This document shows, in pieces, positions 1 through 9,077 of a stretch of 64,000 nt of DNA. Numbering within the stretch: the first letter of the stretch is position 1; each line of letters begins with the position of its first letter. This stretch comes from Ignavibacteriota bacterium (GTDB taxonomy: Bacteria > Bacteroidota > Ignavibacteria > Ignavibacteriales > Ignavibacteriaceae): contig CP053446.1 of assembly GCA_013285405.1 (NCBI GenBank), positions 1,835,985 to 1,899,984 of the forward strand, in the 5' to 3' direction. The position numbers were made by a program, and so were the translations under genes. The notes beneath the pieces were generated by a model. It was not told where the DNA came from. It made no database searches and worked only from the letters and a program-made list of their open reading frames with translations.

Positions 1-1017
1 AAATATGACCGGGCAATGGGTTGAACCGGATATACGAGATAATGTAATTGATTTTATAAATCTCATCAGAGCTAAGGCTGATATTTCTCTTAAAGGAATG
101 ATTCGCCTTATAGGAATAAATTACAGTAAATATTATTCCTGGATTGATAGAAAAGGAATCTCTAATAACCATAACGGTAAAACTCCCAGAGGGCATTGGT
201 GCCTTGATTGGGAGAAAGAAACTATTATCAGTTATGCTAAAGATCATCCGGGTGAAGGTTACAGACGGCTTACTTATATGATGATTGATGATAATGCTGC
301 TGCTGTATCTCCGGCTACTACTTACAGAGTTCTTAAAGCAGCAGGGCTGCTTAACAGATGGAATAAAGTTAAACGATCTTCTAAAGGAGATGGCTTTAAT
401 CAGCCAGCAGCAGTTCATCAGCATTGGCATACAGATATTAGCTACGTTAATTATCACGGAACGTTTCTGTTTCTTATTTCTGTTATTGATGGTTACTCCC
501 GATATATTGTTCATCACGAGCTTAGGCAGAATATGCAGCAATTTGATGTTCAGATAACCTTGCAGAGAGCTTTAGAAAAATATCCCGGTTATAAACCAAG
601 AATTATTTCTGATAACGGTCCTCAGTTTATTTCCAAAGATTTTGCTGAATATCTGAAGCAAGCTGGATTACAGCACATCAGAACCTCTATTGCATATCCT
701 CAGAGCAACGGAAAGATTGAACGTTACCACAGAACTATTCATCAGGACTGCTTAATGAAATCTTCTTTAATAAATCTTGATGATGCACGTAAACAGATTT
801 CCTCTTATATTGATTACTACAATACTGAACGACTTCACAGTTCGTTGTTTTATTTAACTCCCGAAGATTTTCTGTTTAGCAGAGTTGAAGAAAAATTAGA
901 GCTAAGAGAAATGAAACTTAATGAAGCCAAACTGAAAAGAATTGAGGTAAGAAATGTCAGTTGATTTTCTACCTTACTTAACTAACCAGAAATTCCATTT
1001 TCCGCTGAACCAATACA
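1..1017 (+). mobile_element. IS3-family element, copy 1 (5' end outside window)
   Basis: Right-hand part of the element that is complete at 5213-6617 and 8064-9467; orfA and the left end lie upstream of the window. The right end is at 1017, ending CCAATACA like the other two copies. It is the only copy whose orfB is uninterrupted. The right flank GAAG cannot be checked for a target duplication because the left flank is missing. The element cuts the 3' end of the minus-strand secreted-protein gene that ends here. Confidence 0.93.
5..964 (+). CDS. IS3-family transposase OrfB (DDE integrase), intact
   Basis: Catalytic subunit of an IS3-type transposase, 319 residues, expected to act with OrfA on the terminal repeats. 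The retroviral-integrase-like core shows the DDE triad: D144 (HTDI), D203 (SDNGPQF) and E239 (SNGKIERYH), with 35 residues between the second Asp and the Glu as is usual for the family. An N-terminal HTH-like region (about residues 15-60) precedes it. The ATG overlaps the orfA stop as ATGA, as seen in the complete copies, so translation coupling is likely. Compared with copies 2 and 3 it has Ser instead of Lys just after the first catalytic motif (HTDIS versus HTDIK). It is the only open orfB in the window and could supply transposase to the broken copies. Confidence 0.95.
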   Translation: MTGQWVEPDIRDNVIDFINLIRAKADISLKGMIRLIGINYSKYYSWIDRKGISNNHNGKTPRGHWCLDWEKETIISYAKDHPGEGYRRLTYMMIDDNAAAVSPATTYRVLKAAGLLNRWNKVKRSSKGDGFNQPAAVHQHWHTDISYVNYHGTFLFLISVIDGYSRYIVHHELRQNMQQFDVQITLQRALEKYPGYKPRIISDNGPQFISKDFAEYLKQAGLQHIRTSIAYPQSNGKIERYHRTIHQDCLMKSSLINLDDARKQISSYIDYYNTERLHSSLFYLTPEDFLFSRVEEKLELREMKLNEAKLKRIEVRNVS

Positions 1018-1750
1018 GAAGATTTTGTTTAACCTGTTGCCAGTTTCCGCTCGGGAAATTTCTGATAGACCAGGTGATACGGTAATTACCGCCTCCGCCA
1101 TTAATATCTGCAATAAATTCAGACTGTTCATTATAATTTAAACTATTGACACCATTTAGGCTTACTATAAGAGATTGAGGAATATATGTTACTACACTAG
1201 TCACAATATTCCCCCAAGGGTATAAGCTCGGAGGAATCCACGCAACATCATGCATGGATCCATCGTATTTCATCACAAAATCTGGGGACCAATTCCCTGG
1301 TTGTACAACATCAGGCGGATATACAGTAACTTCGTACCCATTTAAGTAATTTCCATTTTGATCAACTTTGTATGTTTTAACTGAACTCTCCAAATTCCTC
1401 GGCATCTTAAAATTAATCGGTAAATAATTGTCATCTGTATCAAATGAAAAATAGTAAAACGTTTCATCACTGCATCCAGAGTATTCGTTTTCAGCGCTTG
1501 GATTGATTGGAAATGACTTTACTGGTGGATATTCGTTTACTTTTAAAATAAAAGGTTCAGGGTCTGTAGCTGCAAATTCATCCATATTGCCTTGAATTGG
1601 AGTATGAGGATCCTCACCAGCGTTACCCCAGCCTTTATCTAATAAATCATTACAAGTTGGACAAGGGTTTTGTGCAAATGTTACTATTGTATATGCTGCA
1701 ATAATAATTATAGCATAATGAAAAGCGCCAAAGAATATTTTCGTGTACAT
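974..1750 (-). pseudogene. Secreted protein, 3' end truncated by IS copy 1
   Basis: N-terminal part (about 244 residues) of an exported protein. A signal peptide (hydrophobic stretch ending TFAQN) is followed by a unique domain rich in Pro, Tyr and Asn, then an Ig-like segment with NGGGGNYRITW. The gene's own sequence runs only from 1750 to 1018. The last 14 or so codons (LYWFSGKW...) are read from the IS terminal repeat, so the native C-terminus, probably with a T9SS sorting domain, is lost. A good ribosome site (AAAGGGG) precedes the ATG, 13 bp after the stop of the lipoprotein gene, so the two form an operon. Function unknown; secretion is inferred from the signal peptide and from related gene pairs here. 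Confidence 0.75.
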
Positions 1751-1763
1751 TTTGTACCCCTTT

Positions 1764-3149
1764 CTATTTGTTTAATAATATGATATAAGCGGAATTATTT
1801 TTTAATCCCACTGCAACTGCAGTATTATTTTTCATTTTAACACTTCCCCAGATAATCGGGCTCTGAGGATCATAAGGTAATCCAATTTGTTCCCAGCTTA
1901 CTCCATTAAAATGTTTCAATGTATTTCTGCCACCTGCTATTATGTAATCATTTGATGCATTTCCTCTGATAGAAGATATAAAGCCTCGGTAATAGGCTCC
2001 CGGGTTTCCTCCGATGAAATTTTCAGGTAAGGATGTTTCATAATTCCACTCATTATTCTTATATCTGAACAAAAGATTTCCACCAGTATAAATTGTATTA
2101 TGTTCATCCAGCCATACTGTACCTAAAATCCCATAAAGTTTTTGGAATAGCTGGCTTTCATCTATTACCTCAGCATTTATCATTACTGAAAACTGATTGC
2201 CACTTCCTTTTAATACCACTCCTTTTACTTCTGACACATTTATCCCCGCCACATAAATCTCATTTCCATCCTTACTATATATATCAACAAGAGGAAATGA
2301 TGTTCCACTTAGTATTTGTTGCCAAGTGCCGTTTTGATAATGTGCAATTTTCCCGTTATTGCCCACAATGTATAAATCATTACTGCTTGTTCCCCAGATT
2401 CTGTTTATTGACATTGCAACTGACGCAGGTAAACAGAACTGATTTATCTGATCGCCATTTTCTAATATGGCAATTTTGTCTCCAGAAGAACTCATCCAAA
2501 TTTTTCCATCATCAAAGACATATATTGCTCTGGAAGGATATGGTGTACGACTTGTATCTCCACAAACTGTTGGGAAGTAAACTTTCTTTAATTTCCAATC
2601 ATTTCCATTCCAGTGAATAACATTATATAGAATGGTTTGCCCAAGTGAATCCAGTACATAAATTTCGCCCACAGCATAGATGTTATTTGCATCCACAATT
2701 GCTACATCGTATAGTATGCTGCTGTTGCCGGTAAGCGGGTCTCCTAACTCAAATGTTTGGTAGCTAAAAATGTGCGAGGTTGTGTCAAGTGTTGTGGCTT
2801 GTAGCTGGTTGCTTGTGTCCAACTGTTCACTGCTTTCTACTACTGCAATAAAATTATATGTTTTGTTTGGCAGGAGAGAATCTATGTAGAGAAGTGAGTC
2901 TTGAGTATTGAGATTTAAGATTTGAGATTTTGTGTCGCCGGTTGGGTTGGTTTGATTCAGAGTTACGGTTGTCGGTAGTGGCAGGTTGGTTGTTGTTAAA
3001 GTTATCCACGCTTCTGTGCAGGAAACATCTTCAAGCTTAAGTGTTAGCGTTGGCTTTTCACCATCCGGTGGCGGTGGTTCGGTTGTGTTACAAGCCTGTA
3101 GTAACAAATTAAGGCTTATTATTAGTGCACCAAAAATTACCCGTTTCAT
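1764..3149 (-). CDS. Propeller-type lipoprotein, paralog 1
   Basis: Lipoprotein of 461 residues: signal peptide with lipobox LLLQAC (Cys20), a Pro-rich linker, a fibronectin-III-like domain (about 30-120), then repeated blades of the WGTSSNDLYIVGNNGKIAHY type, suggesting a beta-propeller exposed on the cell surface or in the periplasm. Ligand unknown. The first 100 residues and about 370 bp upstream are nearly identical to paralog 2 (3537-4847), while the propeller part is much more divergent. It is the first gene of a two-gene operon with the truncated secreted protein. Start chosen at ATG after GGGAGAG. Related proteins are often auto-annotated as glucosyltransferases on repeat similarity; I see no catalytic domain supporting that. 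Confidence 0.85.
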   Translation of the reverse strand: MKRVIFGALIISLNLLLQACNTTEPPPPDGEKPTLTLKLEDVSCTEAWITLTTTNLPLPTTVTLNQTNPTGDTKSQILNLNTQDSLLYIDSLLPNKTYNFIAVVESSEQLDTSNQLQATTLDTTSHIFSYQTFELGDPLTGNSSILYDVAIVDANNIYAVGEIYVLDSLGQTILYNVIHWNGNDWKLKKVYFPTVCGDTSRTPYPSRAIYVFDDGKIWMSSSGDKIAILENGDQINQFCLPASVAMSINRIWGTSSNDLYIVGNNGKIAHYQNGTWQQILSGTSFPLVDIYSKDGNEIYVAGINVSEVKGVVLKGSGNQFSVMINAEVIDESQLFQKLYGILGTVWLDEHNTIYTGGNLLFRYKNNEWNYETSLPENFIGGNPGAYYRGFISSIRGNASNDYIIAGGRNTLKHFNGVSWEQIGLPYDPQSPIIWGSVKMKNNTAVAVGLKNNSAYIILLNK

Positions 3150-3169
3150 TTTTCTCTCCCTTTATTAAA

Positions 3170-3212
3170 AACTATTAGTTGTTTAGTCCTAATTTAAAAT
3201 TATACAGAGAAG
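3170..3212 (-). promoter_or_regulatory. Conserved upstream block of lipoprotein paralog 1
   Basis: Sequence related to AACTATTAGTTRTTTAGTC then CTAATTTAAA (plus-strand reading) lies directly upstream of all three propeller lipoprotein genes (also 4861-4901 and 11204-11249). It survives in paralog 3, whose coding sequence is much more divergent. That conservation suggests a shared promoter or operator; the exact elements are not resolved. Confidence 0.5.
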
Positions 3213-3292
3213 AATACCACTAATATTATATAACAAAAATGATTCTGTTTATTTTTATTGGTTTTTATTCTAAGAATTAAAATACAACTTCT

Positions 3293-3352
3293 CTATAGGT
3301 AAAAGTGCGTAGAATATTTTACTGTAGATAGCATAACTGATAAAGTTTTCAT
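3293..3352 (-). pseudogene. Truncated start of a secreted-protein gene
   Basis: A 19-codon ORF (MKTLSVMLSTVKYSTHFYL) with a strong ribosome site AAGGGAG, placed about 185 bp after the paralog 2 stop and beyond a hairpin. The intact arrangement at 9468-11187 has the same order: lipoprotein, hairpin, AAGGGAG-ATG, secreted protein. I infer that this is the leftover 5' end of a secreted partner whose body was deleted before the block was duplicated (second copy at 4985-5044). It could also be a real leader peptide. Confidence 0.45.
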
Positions 3353-3462
3353 TTTTATTCTCCCTTATTTTTTTGAATAATTATGTTATGTTTAGCAGGC
3401 AAATAAAAAGGCAGAATGATTCATTGAATTATTCAACCCAACCTTTATTATTTGCATTTTCT

Positions 3463-3490
3463 GAGTAGCGATGCTGCTACATCGCTACTC
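3463..3490. terminator. Perfect 11-bp hairpin (unit 1)
   Basis: GAGTAGCGATG and CATCGCTACTC flank a 6-nt loop. It lies between paralog 2 and the truncated ORF. On the plus strand it is followed by a short T run (GCTAGTTTT); on the minus strand, the direction of transcription here, there is no T run. It may therefore be an mRNA-stabilising or attenuating hairpin rather than a strict terminator. Confidence 0.55.
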
Positions 3491-3536
3491 GCTAGTTTTA
3501 TTGTACGACGGACTCATCTTATTATAACTCCTTTCT

Positions 3537-4847
3537 TTACTTTTTACCCATTGTTATTATGGCTTGTATTTCTTTCCACCCAACAGCAATGAGTATGTTA
3601 TCTTTGACATCACAGGAAAGTAACCGGCCACTGTAGTACGGAAGTTCATTGTTAATGTAGTGTTTCCAATTCACACCATTAAAATGCGATATCAAACCGT
3701 TTGATCCGCTTACCAAAATATTATTGAGTTGGGTGCCCCGAATTCTATCCTTATAGATTTGTATAAATGTTAAGTCTTTTACCCAGCTTTCATTTAATGT
3801 TTTCTTATAATAAATACCGTCTCCTGCAATGAAATATTTTCTTGCTGCATTAAACCAAATTGAACTTAAGCTCCACGTTAAACCAACAACATTTATTTCA
3901 GTTACCAAAAGACCATCAATTTTGAAAATTTTTTTACCCTCATTAAAAAACTTATTTGATGCTACAGCCAGTATTTCCCATTCACCGGTTTTCTGATTAT
4001 AATCTCCCCAAATGTCGTTTATGTTCAATTCCGTTCCACTTTCTATCCGGCTCCACGATGTGCCATTGTAGAAAACAATATTTCCATTATTTCCAACCAC
4101 ATACAGATTACGGCTGCTGCTTCCCCAGATTTTGTTTATCGACCACCCTGTTAGTATAGGAGAGATTGGCAGTTCAATAAATTTTTGACCATCATATCTT
4201 ACAAATGCAGAAAACCAAATATCGTTTTGGTTAAATGCAAAAATTGTTTTAATAGTCCAAATATTTCCATCATATAAAATCCTTTTTAATTCCCACTGAT
4301 TTCCGTCCCAATGAACTGCATTATACATTGTGTATCCATTCTGGCTTGTATCGGCAACATAAATTTCACCCACTGCCCAGATATTGTTTTCATTAATTAT
4401 AGCAACATCGTAAAGCACACTGCTGCCTGCTGTACCGCCAAAAGTAAAAGTTTCAAATGTAAAATTGTGGCTTGTGGTGTCCATAGTTGTAACGCTCAAC
4501 TCATTACTTTTTACTTCTGCTTGGTTGTATGACTGTATGGTTGTATGAAACTTATATGTTTGATTTGGTAAGAGGGAATCAATGTAGAGAAGTGAGTCTT
4601 GAGTATTGAGATTTAAGATTTGAGATTTTGTGTCGCCGGTTGGGTTGGTTTGATTCAGAGTTACGGTTGTCGGTAGTGGTAGGTTGGTTGTAGTTAGTTC
4701 TATCCACGCTTCGATACAGGATACATCTTCAAGTTTTAACTCAAGCGTTGCCTTCTCACCGTCGGGTGGTGGAGGATCGGTTGTGTTACAAGCCTGTAGT
4801 AACAAACTAAGGCTTATTATTAGTGCACCAAAAATTACCCGTTTCAT
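3537..4847 (-). CDS. Propeller-type lipoprotein, paralog 2
   Basis: Lipoprotein of 436 residues with the same plan as paralog 1: lipobox LLLQAC, PPPPDGEK linker, fibronectin-III-like domain, then propeller repeats (WGSSSRNLYVVGNNGNIVFY and similar). The N-terminal 95-100 residues are almost identical to paralog 1, whereas the rest is much less alike, giving a conserved exported head on a variable body. Its expected secreted partner downstream is reduced to a 19-codon stub. The upstream region is cut at 5212 by IS copy 2. Ligand and role are unknown; cell-surface display is inferred from the lipobox and the family context. Confidence 0.85.
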   Translation of the reverse strand: MKRVIFGALIISLSLLLQACNTTDPPPPDGEKATLELKLEDVSCIEAWIELTTTNLPLPTTVTLNQTNPTGDTKSQILNLNTQDSLLYIDSLLPNQTYKFHTTIQSYNQAEVKSNELSVTTMDTTSHNFTFETFTFGGTAGSSVLYDVAIINENNIWAVGEIYVADTSQNGYTMYNAVHWDGNQWELKRILYDGNIWTIKTIFAFNQNDIWFSAFVRYDGQKFIELPISPILTGWSINKIWGSSSRNLYVVGNNGNIVFYNGTSWSRIESGTELNINDIWGDYNQKTGEWEILAVASNKFFNEGKKIFKIDGLLVTEINVVGLTWSLSSIWFNAARKYFIAGDGIYYKKTLNESWVKDLTFIQIYKDRIRGTQLNNILVSGSNGLISHFNGVNWKHYINNELPYYSGRLLSCDVKDNILIAVGWKEIQAIITMGKK

Positions 4848-4860
4848 TTTTCTCTCCTAA

Positions 4861-4901
4861 AAACTATTAGTTATTTAGTCCTAATTTAAAATTATACAGA
4901 G
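4861..4901 (-). promoter_or_regulatory. Conserved upstream block of lipoprotein paralog 2
   Basis: Same conserved sequence as upstream of paralogs 1 and 3 (AACTATTAGTTATTTAGTCC and following bases in plus-strand reading); probable promoter region. Confidence 0.5.
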
Positions 4902-4984
4902 AAGAATACCACTAATATTATATAACAAAAATGATTCTGTTTATTTTTATTGGTTTTTATTCTAAGAATTAAAATACAACTTCT

Positions 4985-5044
4985 CTATAGGTAAAAGTGT
5001 GTAGAATATTTTACTGTAGATAGCATAACTGATAAAGTTTTCAT
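4985..5044 (-). pseudogene. Truncated start of a secreted-protein gene, second copy
   Basis: Duplicate of the 19-codon stub at 3293-3352 with the same AAGGGAG ribosome site; it is part of duplication unit 2. Confidence 0.45.
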
Positions 5045-5154
5045 TTTTATTCTCCCTTATTTTTTTGAATAATTATGTTAAGTTTAGCAGGCAAATAAAA
5101 AGGCAGAATGATTCATTGAATTATTCAACCCAACCTTTATTATTTGCATTTTCT

Positions 5155-5182
5155 GAGTAGCGATGCTGCTACATCGCTACTC
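5155..5182. terminator. Perfect 11-bp hairpin (unit 2)
   Basis: Identical to the hairpin at 3463-3490, 30 bp before the left end of IS copy 2. Confidence 0.55.
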
Positions 5183-5279
5183 GCTAGTTTTATTGTACGG
5201 CGGACTCATCTTTGTAATGCTTCAGACGGAAATGGAATTTCCTAAATTTGTATTAATGTAAACAGAAAGGAAAATTTCA

Positions 5280-5606
5280 ATGTCCGAAACAAAAAGAGAA
5301 AGAAAATTTTATTCACCTGAGCAGAAAGTTCTTATTCTTAGAGAACTTCTTGAAAACAATATTCCCATCAGCCAGCTTGCAGAAAAATACTATGTTCACC
5401 CCAATGATATATATAACTGGAAGAAAAAGCTTTTTGAAGGAGCAAAAGATATTTTTCAAACAAAAGCAGTAAATAATAAACAAACTACTATTGAACAAAA
5501 AAAGATAGAAAAACTTGAATCTAAACTGAGAGACCGGGATGAAGCAATTGCTATTCTGCTTAAAGAAAACATAGATATAAAAAAAAGTATAGATGGGGAA
5601 ATATGA
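5280..5606 (+). CDS. IS3-family transposase OrfA (HTH)
   Basis: Short DNA-binding subunit, 108 residues. An IS3/IS911-type helix-turn-helix covers about residues 10-55 (SPEQKVLILRELLE, then QLAEKYYVHPNDIYNWKKK), followed by a Lys/Glu-rich coiled coil (about 70-105) that may act as a leucine-zipper-like dimerisation region. The stop TGA overlaps the orfB start as ATGA, so OrfB is probably made by coupled re-initiation; many IS3 elements instead use a -1 frameshift. Identical protein is encoded at 9074-9400. Confidence 0.93.
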   Translation: MSETKRERKFYSPEQKVLILRELLENNIPISQLAEKYYVHPNDIYNWKKKLFEGAKDIFQTKAVNNKQTTIEQKKIEKLESKLRDRDEAIAILLKENIDIKKSIDGEI

Positions 5607-6564
5607 CCGGGCAATGGGTTGAACCGGATATACGAGATAATGTAATTGATTTTATAAATCTCATCAGAGCTAAGGCTGATATTTCTCTTAAAGGAATGAT
5701 TCGCCTTATAGGAATAAATTACAGTAAATATTATTCCTGGATTGATAGAAAAGGAATCTCTAATAACCATAACGGTAAAACTCCCAGAGGGCATTGGTGT
5801 GCCTTGATTGGGAGAAAGAAACTATTATCAGTTATGCTAAAGATCATCCGGGTGAAGGTTACAGACGGCTTACTTATATGATGATTGATGATAATGCTGC
5901 TGCTGTATCTCCGGCTACTACTTACAGAGTTCTTAAAGCAGCAGGGCTGCTTAACAGATGGAATAAAGTTAAACGATCTTCTAAAGGAGATGGCTTTAAT
6001 CAGCCAGCAGCAGTTCATCAGCATTGGCATACAGATATTAAGTACGTTAATTATCACGGAACGTTTCTGTTTCTTATTTCTGTTATTGATGGTTACTCCC
6101 GATATATTGTTCATCACGAGCTTAGGCAGAATATGCAGCAATTTGATGTTCAGATAACCTTGCAGAGAGCTTTAGAAAAATATCCCGGTTATAAACCAAG
6201 AATTATTTCTGATAACGGTCCTCAGTTTATTTCCAAAGATTTTGCTGAATATCTGAAGCAAGCTGGATTACAGCACATCAGAACCTCTATTGCATATCCT
6301 CAGAGCAACGGAAAGATTGAACGTTACCACAGAACTATTCATCAGGACTGCTTAATGAAATCTTCTTTAATAAATCTTGATGATGCACGTAAACAGATTT
6401 CCTCTTATATTGATTACTACAATACTGAACGACTTCACAGTTCGTTGTTTTATTTAACTCCCGAAGATTTTCTGTTTAGCAGAGTTGAAGAAAAATTAGA
6501 GCTAAGAGAAATGAAACTTAATGAAGCCAAACTGAAAAGAATTGAGGTAAGAAATGTCAGTTGA
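5603..6564 (+). pseudogene. IS3-family OrfB, frameshifted (copy 2)
   Basis: Same gene as 5-964 but with two extra bases at about 5798-5800: GGCATTGGTGTGCC where copy 1 has GGCATTGGTGCC, that is, a duplicated TG. The reading frame leaves orfB after Trp65. The DDE core is intact in the other frame (from about 5797), yet no full transposase can be made without frameshifting back. Copy 3 is broken at the same spot by a different insertion. Confidence 0.9.
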
Positions 6565-6617
6565 TTTTCTACCTTACTTAACTAACCAGAAATTCCATTT
6601 TCCGCTGAACCAATACA

Positions 6618-8063
6618 TCCGCTCGCACACCCTTGGGATGTTCTAAGAGGATTTGATTATTTAAGAGATCCACACGTTTGGCCATTAATTGGAGAGGGGA
6701 AACTGGAATTCTCCATTTACCGGGATGGCATTCTTTTATTTCAATTTGGTATTGATTTAGTTCATTACCCATTACCACCTCAGCCTTTGTTTGCTGATAT
6801 CACATTTTATTTTACTGCAACTACGAATTTACTGGCTGCCTATACGAATGGAATCTACACGGAAATTTTGAATAACAGCTTTGTTAATTGTTGGGAATTG
6901 CAGGAAATGGAAAGAAACATTAGCAGTTATGTAAATAACATTGAACTCACCAATCTTGTTGGTGCCGATGTTGAATTTAATATTAAAACCACATTCAATA
7001 ATGCAATAATGGGCTTTCCTTATAATGATGTGCAACTTGGTCAACCATATAATCCTGGCGATACTGCCCGATTGTGGCGTGGAGTAAATTACGGTATATC
7101 AACGACACATTCTAGTTATACAAAGAATGGAATCATTTGTAATTTTAGAAATTGGATTGGGTATGAAAACTTCTCAATATCAGCCATATTGAGAGTTTTA
7201 GCTGGAACCGATGAATTCAGATCAATGTACTATTCGACTATCCCACTTACTATAGCAAATAATCTTGAAGGAGGTAGTTCGAATAATGATTATGAAATTA
7301 CCTGGCAAACACCTCCTATTACGCAGACCTGGCAATACGGAATACCATTTAATGCCTTGAAATATGAAGACCCTCGTAACGATATATATTCAGCCACTGC
7401 ATCAGATCAATTCCAAGCATTAGGTACAACGTGGTGGTTCCATCACTGGGAAGGCGGTTCAAGCAATCCTATAAAATCAAACATACAGGTTACAGCAACA
7501 ACAACTGTTACTGCTTTTTACAAAGGCCATCTTCACTCAAACGATCAGAACGGAATAAGCAGCGGCTCACAACGTAAGCTTATCCGTACCGATAATGGAA
7601 TTTATCATTGTGTATATGAATCTATGGGAGAGGTTTGGTACACGCATAGCTTAACAACAAATTTTAATGGTCAGTGGCATCAGGATATCTGTATTTCGAA
7701 TACTATTGGTAATATTAGTAAAAATCCATCGATTGATTTTGAAGGAAATAAAGTAAAAATAGTTTTTGAAACTGTTCTTAATGATGAAGCTGCTATTTAT
7801 CTTTCAACTTATATCCCTGATGTGAATGGGAATTATATTTTTAGTGAAGCAGAAGAAGTGTTGTATTACCCGCTATCTTATTTTGGCAATGCAAAACCGG
7901 TTATTGCATATAATAGTATTCTGCTCTATGTAGCATACAGAAAAAACAGCAGTGATGGGTTATATCAAAAGAGTAAAGTTCTAATTGGGGGTAGCTGGCA
8001 ATGGGGAACTGAAGGCCCGATACCAAATACAAATTCATATTCAAGTAACCCAAGTGTTGTTGG
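6618..8063 (+). pseudogene. Distal part of a split, inverted secreted-protein gene
   Basis: Open for 480 codons from 6622 to the IS boundary at 8063, with no start of its own; the ORF then reads 13 codons into IS sequence and stops at 8103. It has a Thr/Asn-rich domain, an Ig-like segment (SNNDYEITW), a TWWFHHWEGG motif and, from about 7540, propeller-like repeats (SGSQRKLIRTDNGIYHCVYE) typical of large secreted proteins in Ignavibacteria. Joined to 9468-9695 through the shared TCCG, the reading frame continues without a stop: this is the body of the gene whose signal peptide lies beyond IS copy 3. The natural C-terminus is missing. Confidence 0.85.
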
Positions 8064-8116
8064 TGTATTGGTTCAGCGGAAAATGGAATTTCTGGTTAGT
8101 TAAGTAAGGTAGAAAA

Positions 8117-9077
8117 TCAACTATCATTTCTTACCTCAATTCTTTTCAGTTTGGCTTCATTAAGTTTCATTTCTCTTAGCTCTAATTTTTCTTCAACTCT
8201 GCTAAACAGAAAATCTTCGGGAGTTAAATAAAACAACGAACTGTGAAGTCGTTCAGTATTGTAGTAATCAATATAAGAGGAAATCTGTTTACGTGCATCA
8301 TCAAGATTTATTAAAGAAGATTTCATTAAGCAGTCCTGATGAATAGTTCTGTGGTAACGTTCAATCTTTCCGTTGCTCTGAGGATATGCAATAGAGGTTC
8401 TGATGTGCTGTAATCCAACTTGCTTCAGATATTCAGCAAAATCTTTGGAAATAAACTGAGGACCGTTATCAGAAATAATTCTTGGTTTATAACCGGGATA
8501 TTTTTCTAAAGCTCTCTGCAAGGTTATCTGAACATCAAATTGCTGCATATTCTGCCTAAGCTCGTGATGAACAATATATCGGGAGTAACCATCAATAACA
8601 GAAATAAGAAACAGAAACGTTCCGTGATAATTAACGTACTTAATATCTGTATGCCAATGCTGATGAACTGCTGCTGGCTGATTAAAGCCATCTCCTTTAG
8701 AAGATCGTTTAACTTTATTCCATCTGTTAAGCAGCCCTGCTGCTTTAAGAACTCTGTAAGTAGTAGCCGGAGATACAGCAGCAGCATTATCATCAATCAT
8801 CATATAAGTAAGCCGTCTGTAACCTTCACCCGGATGATCTTTAGCATAACTGATAATAGTTTCTTTCTCCCAATCAAGGCACCCAATGCCCTCTGGGAGT
8901 TTTACCGTTATGGTTATTAGAGATTCCTTTTCTATCAATCCAGGAATAATATTTACTGTAATTTATTCCTATAAGGCGAATCATTCCTTTAAGAGAAATA
9001 TCAGCCTTAGCTCTGATGAGATTTATAAAATCAATTACATTATCTCGTATATCCGGTTCAACCCATTGCCCGGTCAT
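8117..9077 (-). pseudogene. IS3-family OrfB, frameshifted (copy 3)
   Basis: Differs from copy 1 by one extra G (GGCATTGGGTGCC on the coding strand, at about 8880-8884), which breaks the frame after Trp65. The C-terminal 240 or so codons stay open in another frame with the DDE motifs intact. Other differences are Val for Ala before the GLQHIRTS segment and NDS instead of NVS at the C-terminus. Transposition would need protein supplied by an intact copy. Confidence 0.9.

Larger units (their letters stand above)
2864..3520. repeat. Direct duplication, unit 1 (5' gene part plus upstream region)
   Basis: About 650 bp nearly identical to about 4560-5212. It covers the first 95-100 codons of the lipoprotein gene, its promoter region, a truncated small ORF and a strong hairpin. 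The main difference is a short deletion (CCCTTTATT region) just upstream of the paralog 2 start. Identity stops at CATCTT (3520), the exact point where IS copy 2 begins in unit 2. Confidence 0.9.
4560..5212. repeat. Direct duplication, unit 2
   Basis: Second copy of the block described at 2864-3520. It ends exactly at the left end of IS copy 2, so whatever lay beyond (by analogy, the 3' end of a further lipoprotein gene) has been removed or displaced. Confidence 0.9.
5213..6617 (+). mobile_element. IS3-family element, copy 2 (1,405 bp)
   Basis: Complete element. The left end TGTAATGCTTCAGACGG and the reverse complement of the right end, TGTATTGGTTCAGCGG, form a 29-bp imperfect terminal repeat (24 matches). 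It carries orfA and a frameshifted orfB. The flanks TCTT (left) and TCCG (right) do not match each other, so this copy no longer sits in a simple target duplication. The right flank instead matches the orfA-side flank of copy 3, which points to recombination between the two. Confidence 0.95.

Noticed and set aside
285..557. 90-codon ORF inside orfB (also at 5885 and 8524)
   Set aside because: Shadow frame conserved only because the IS copies are nearly identical.
1764..3149. Glucosyltransferase
   Set aside because: Only propeller repeats and a lipobox are visible; no glycosyltransferase motif.
3463..3490. Ordinary terminator for the lipoprotein gene
   Set aside because: Strong stem, but no T run in the direction of transcription; kept as a hairpin of uncertain role.
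6618..8063. Composite transposon: passenger gene between IS copies 2 and 3
   Set aside because: The passenger has no start, and its left edge continues in frame with the gene fragment beyond copy 3 through a shared 4-bp flank; inversion explains it better.
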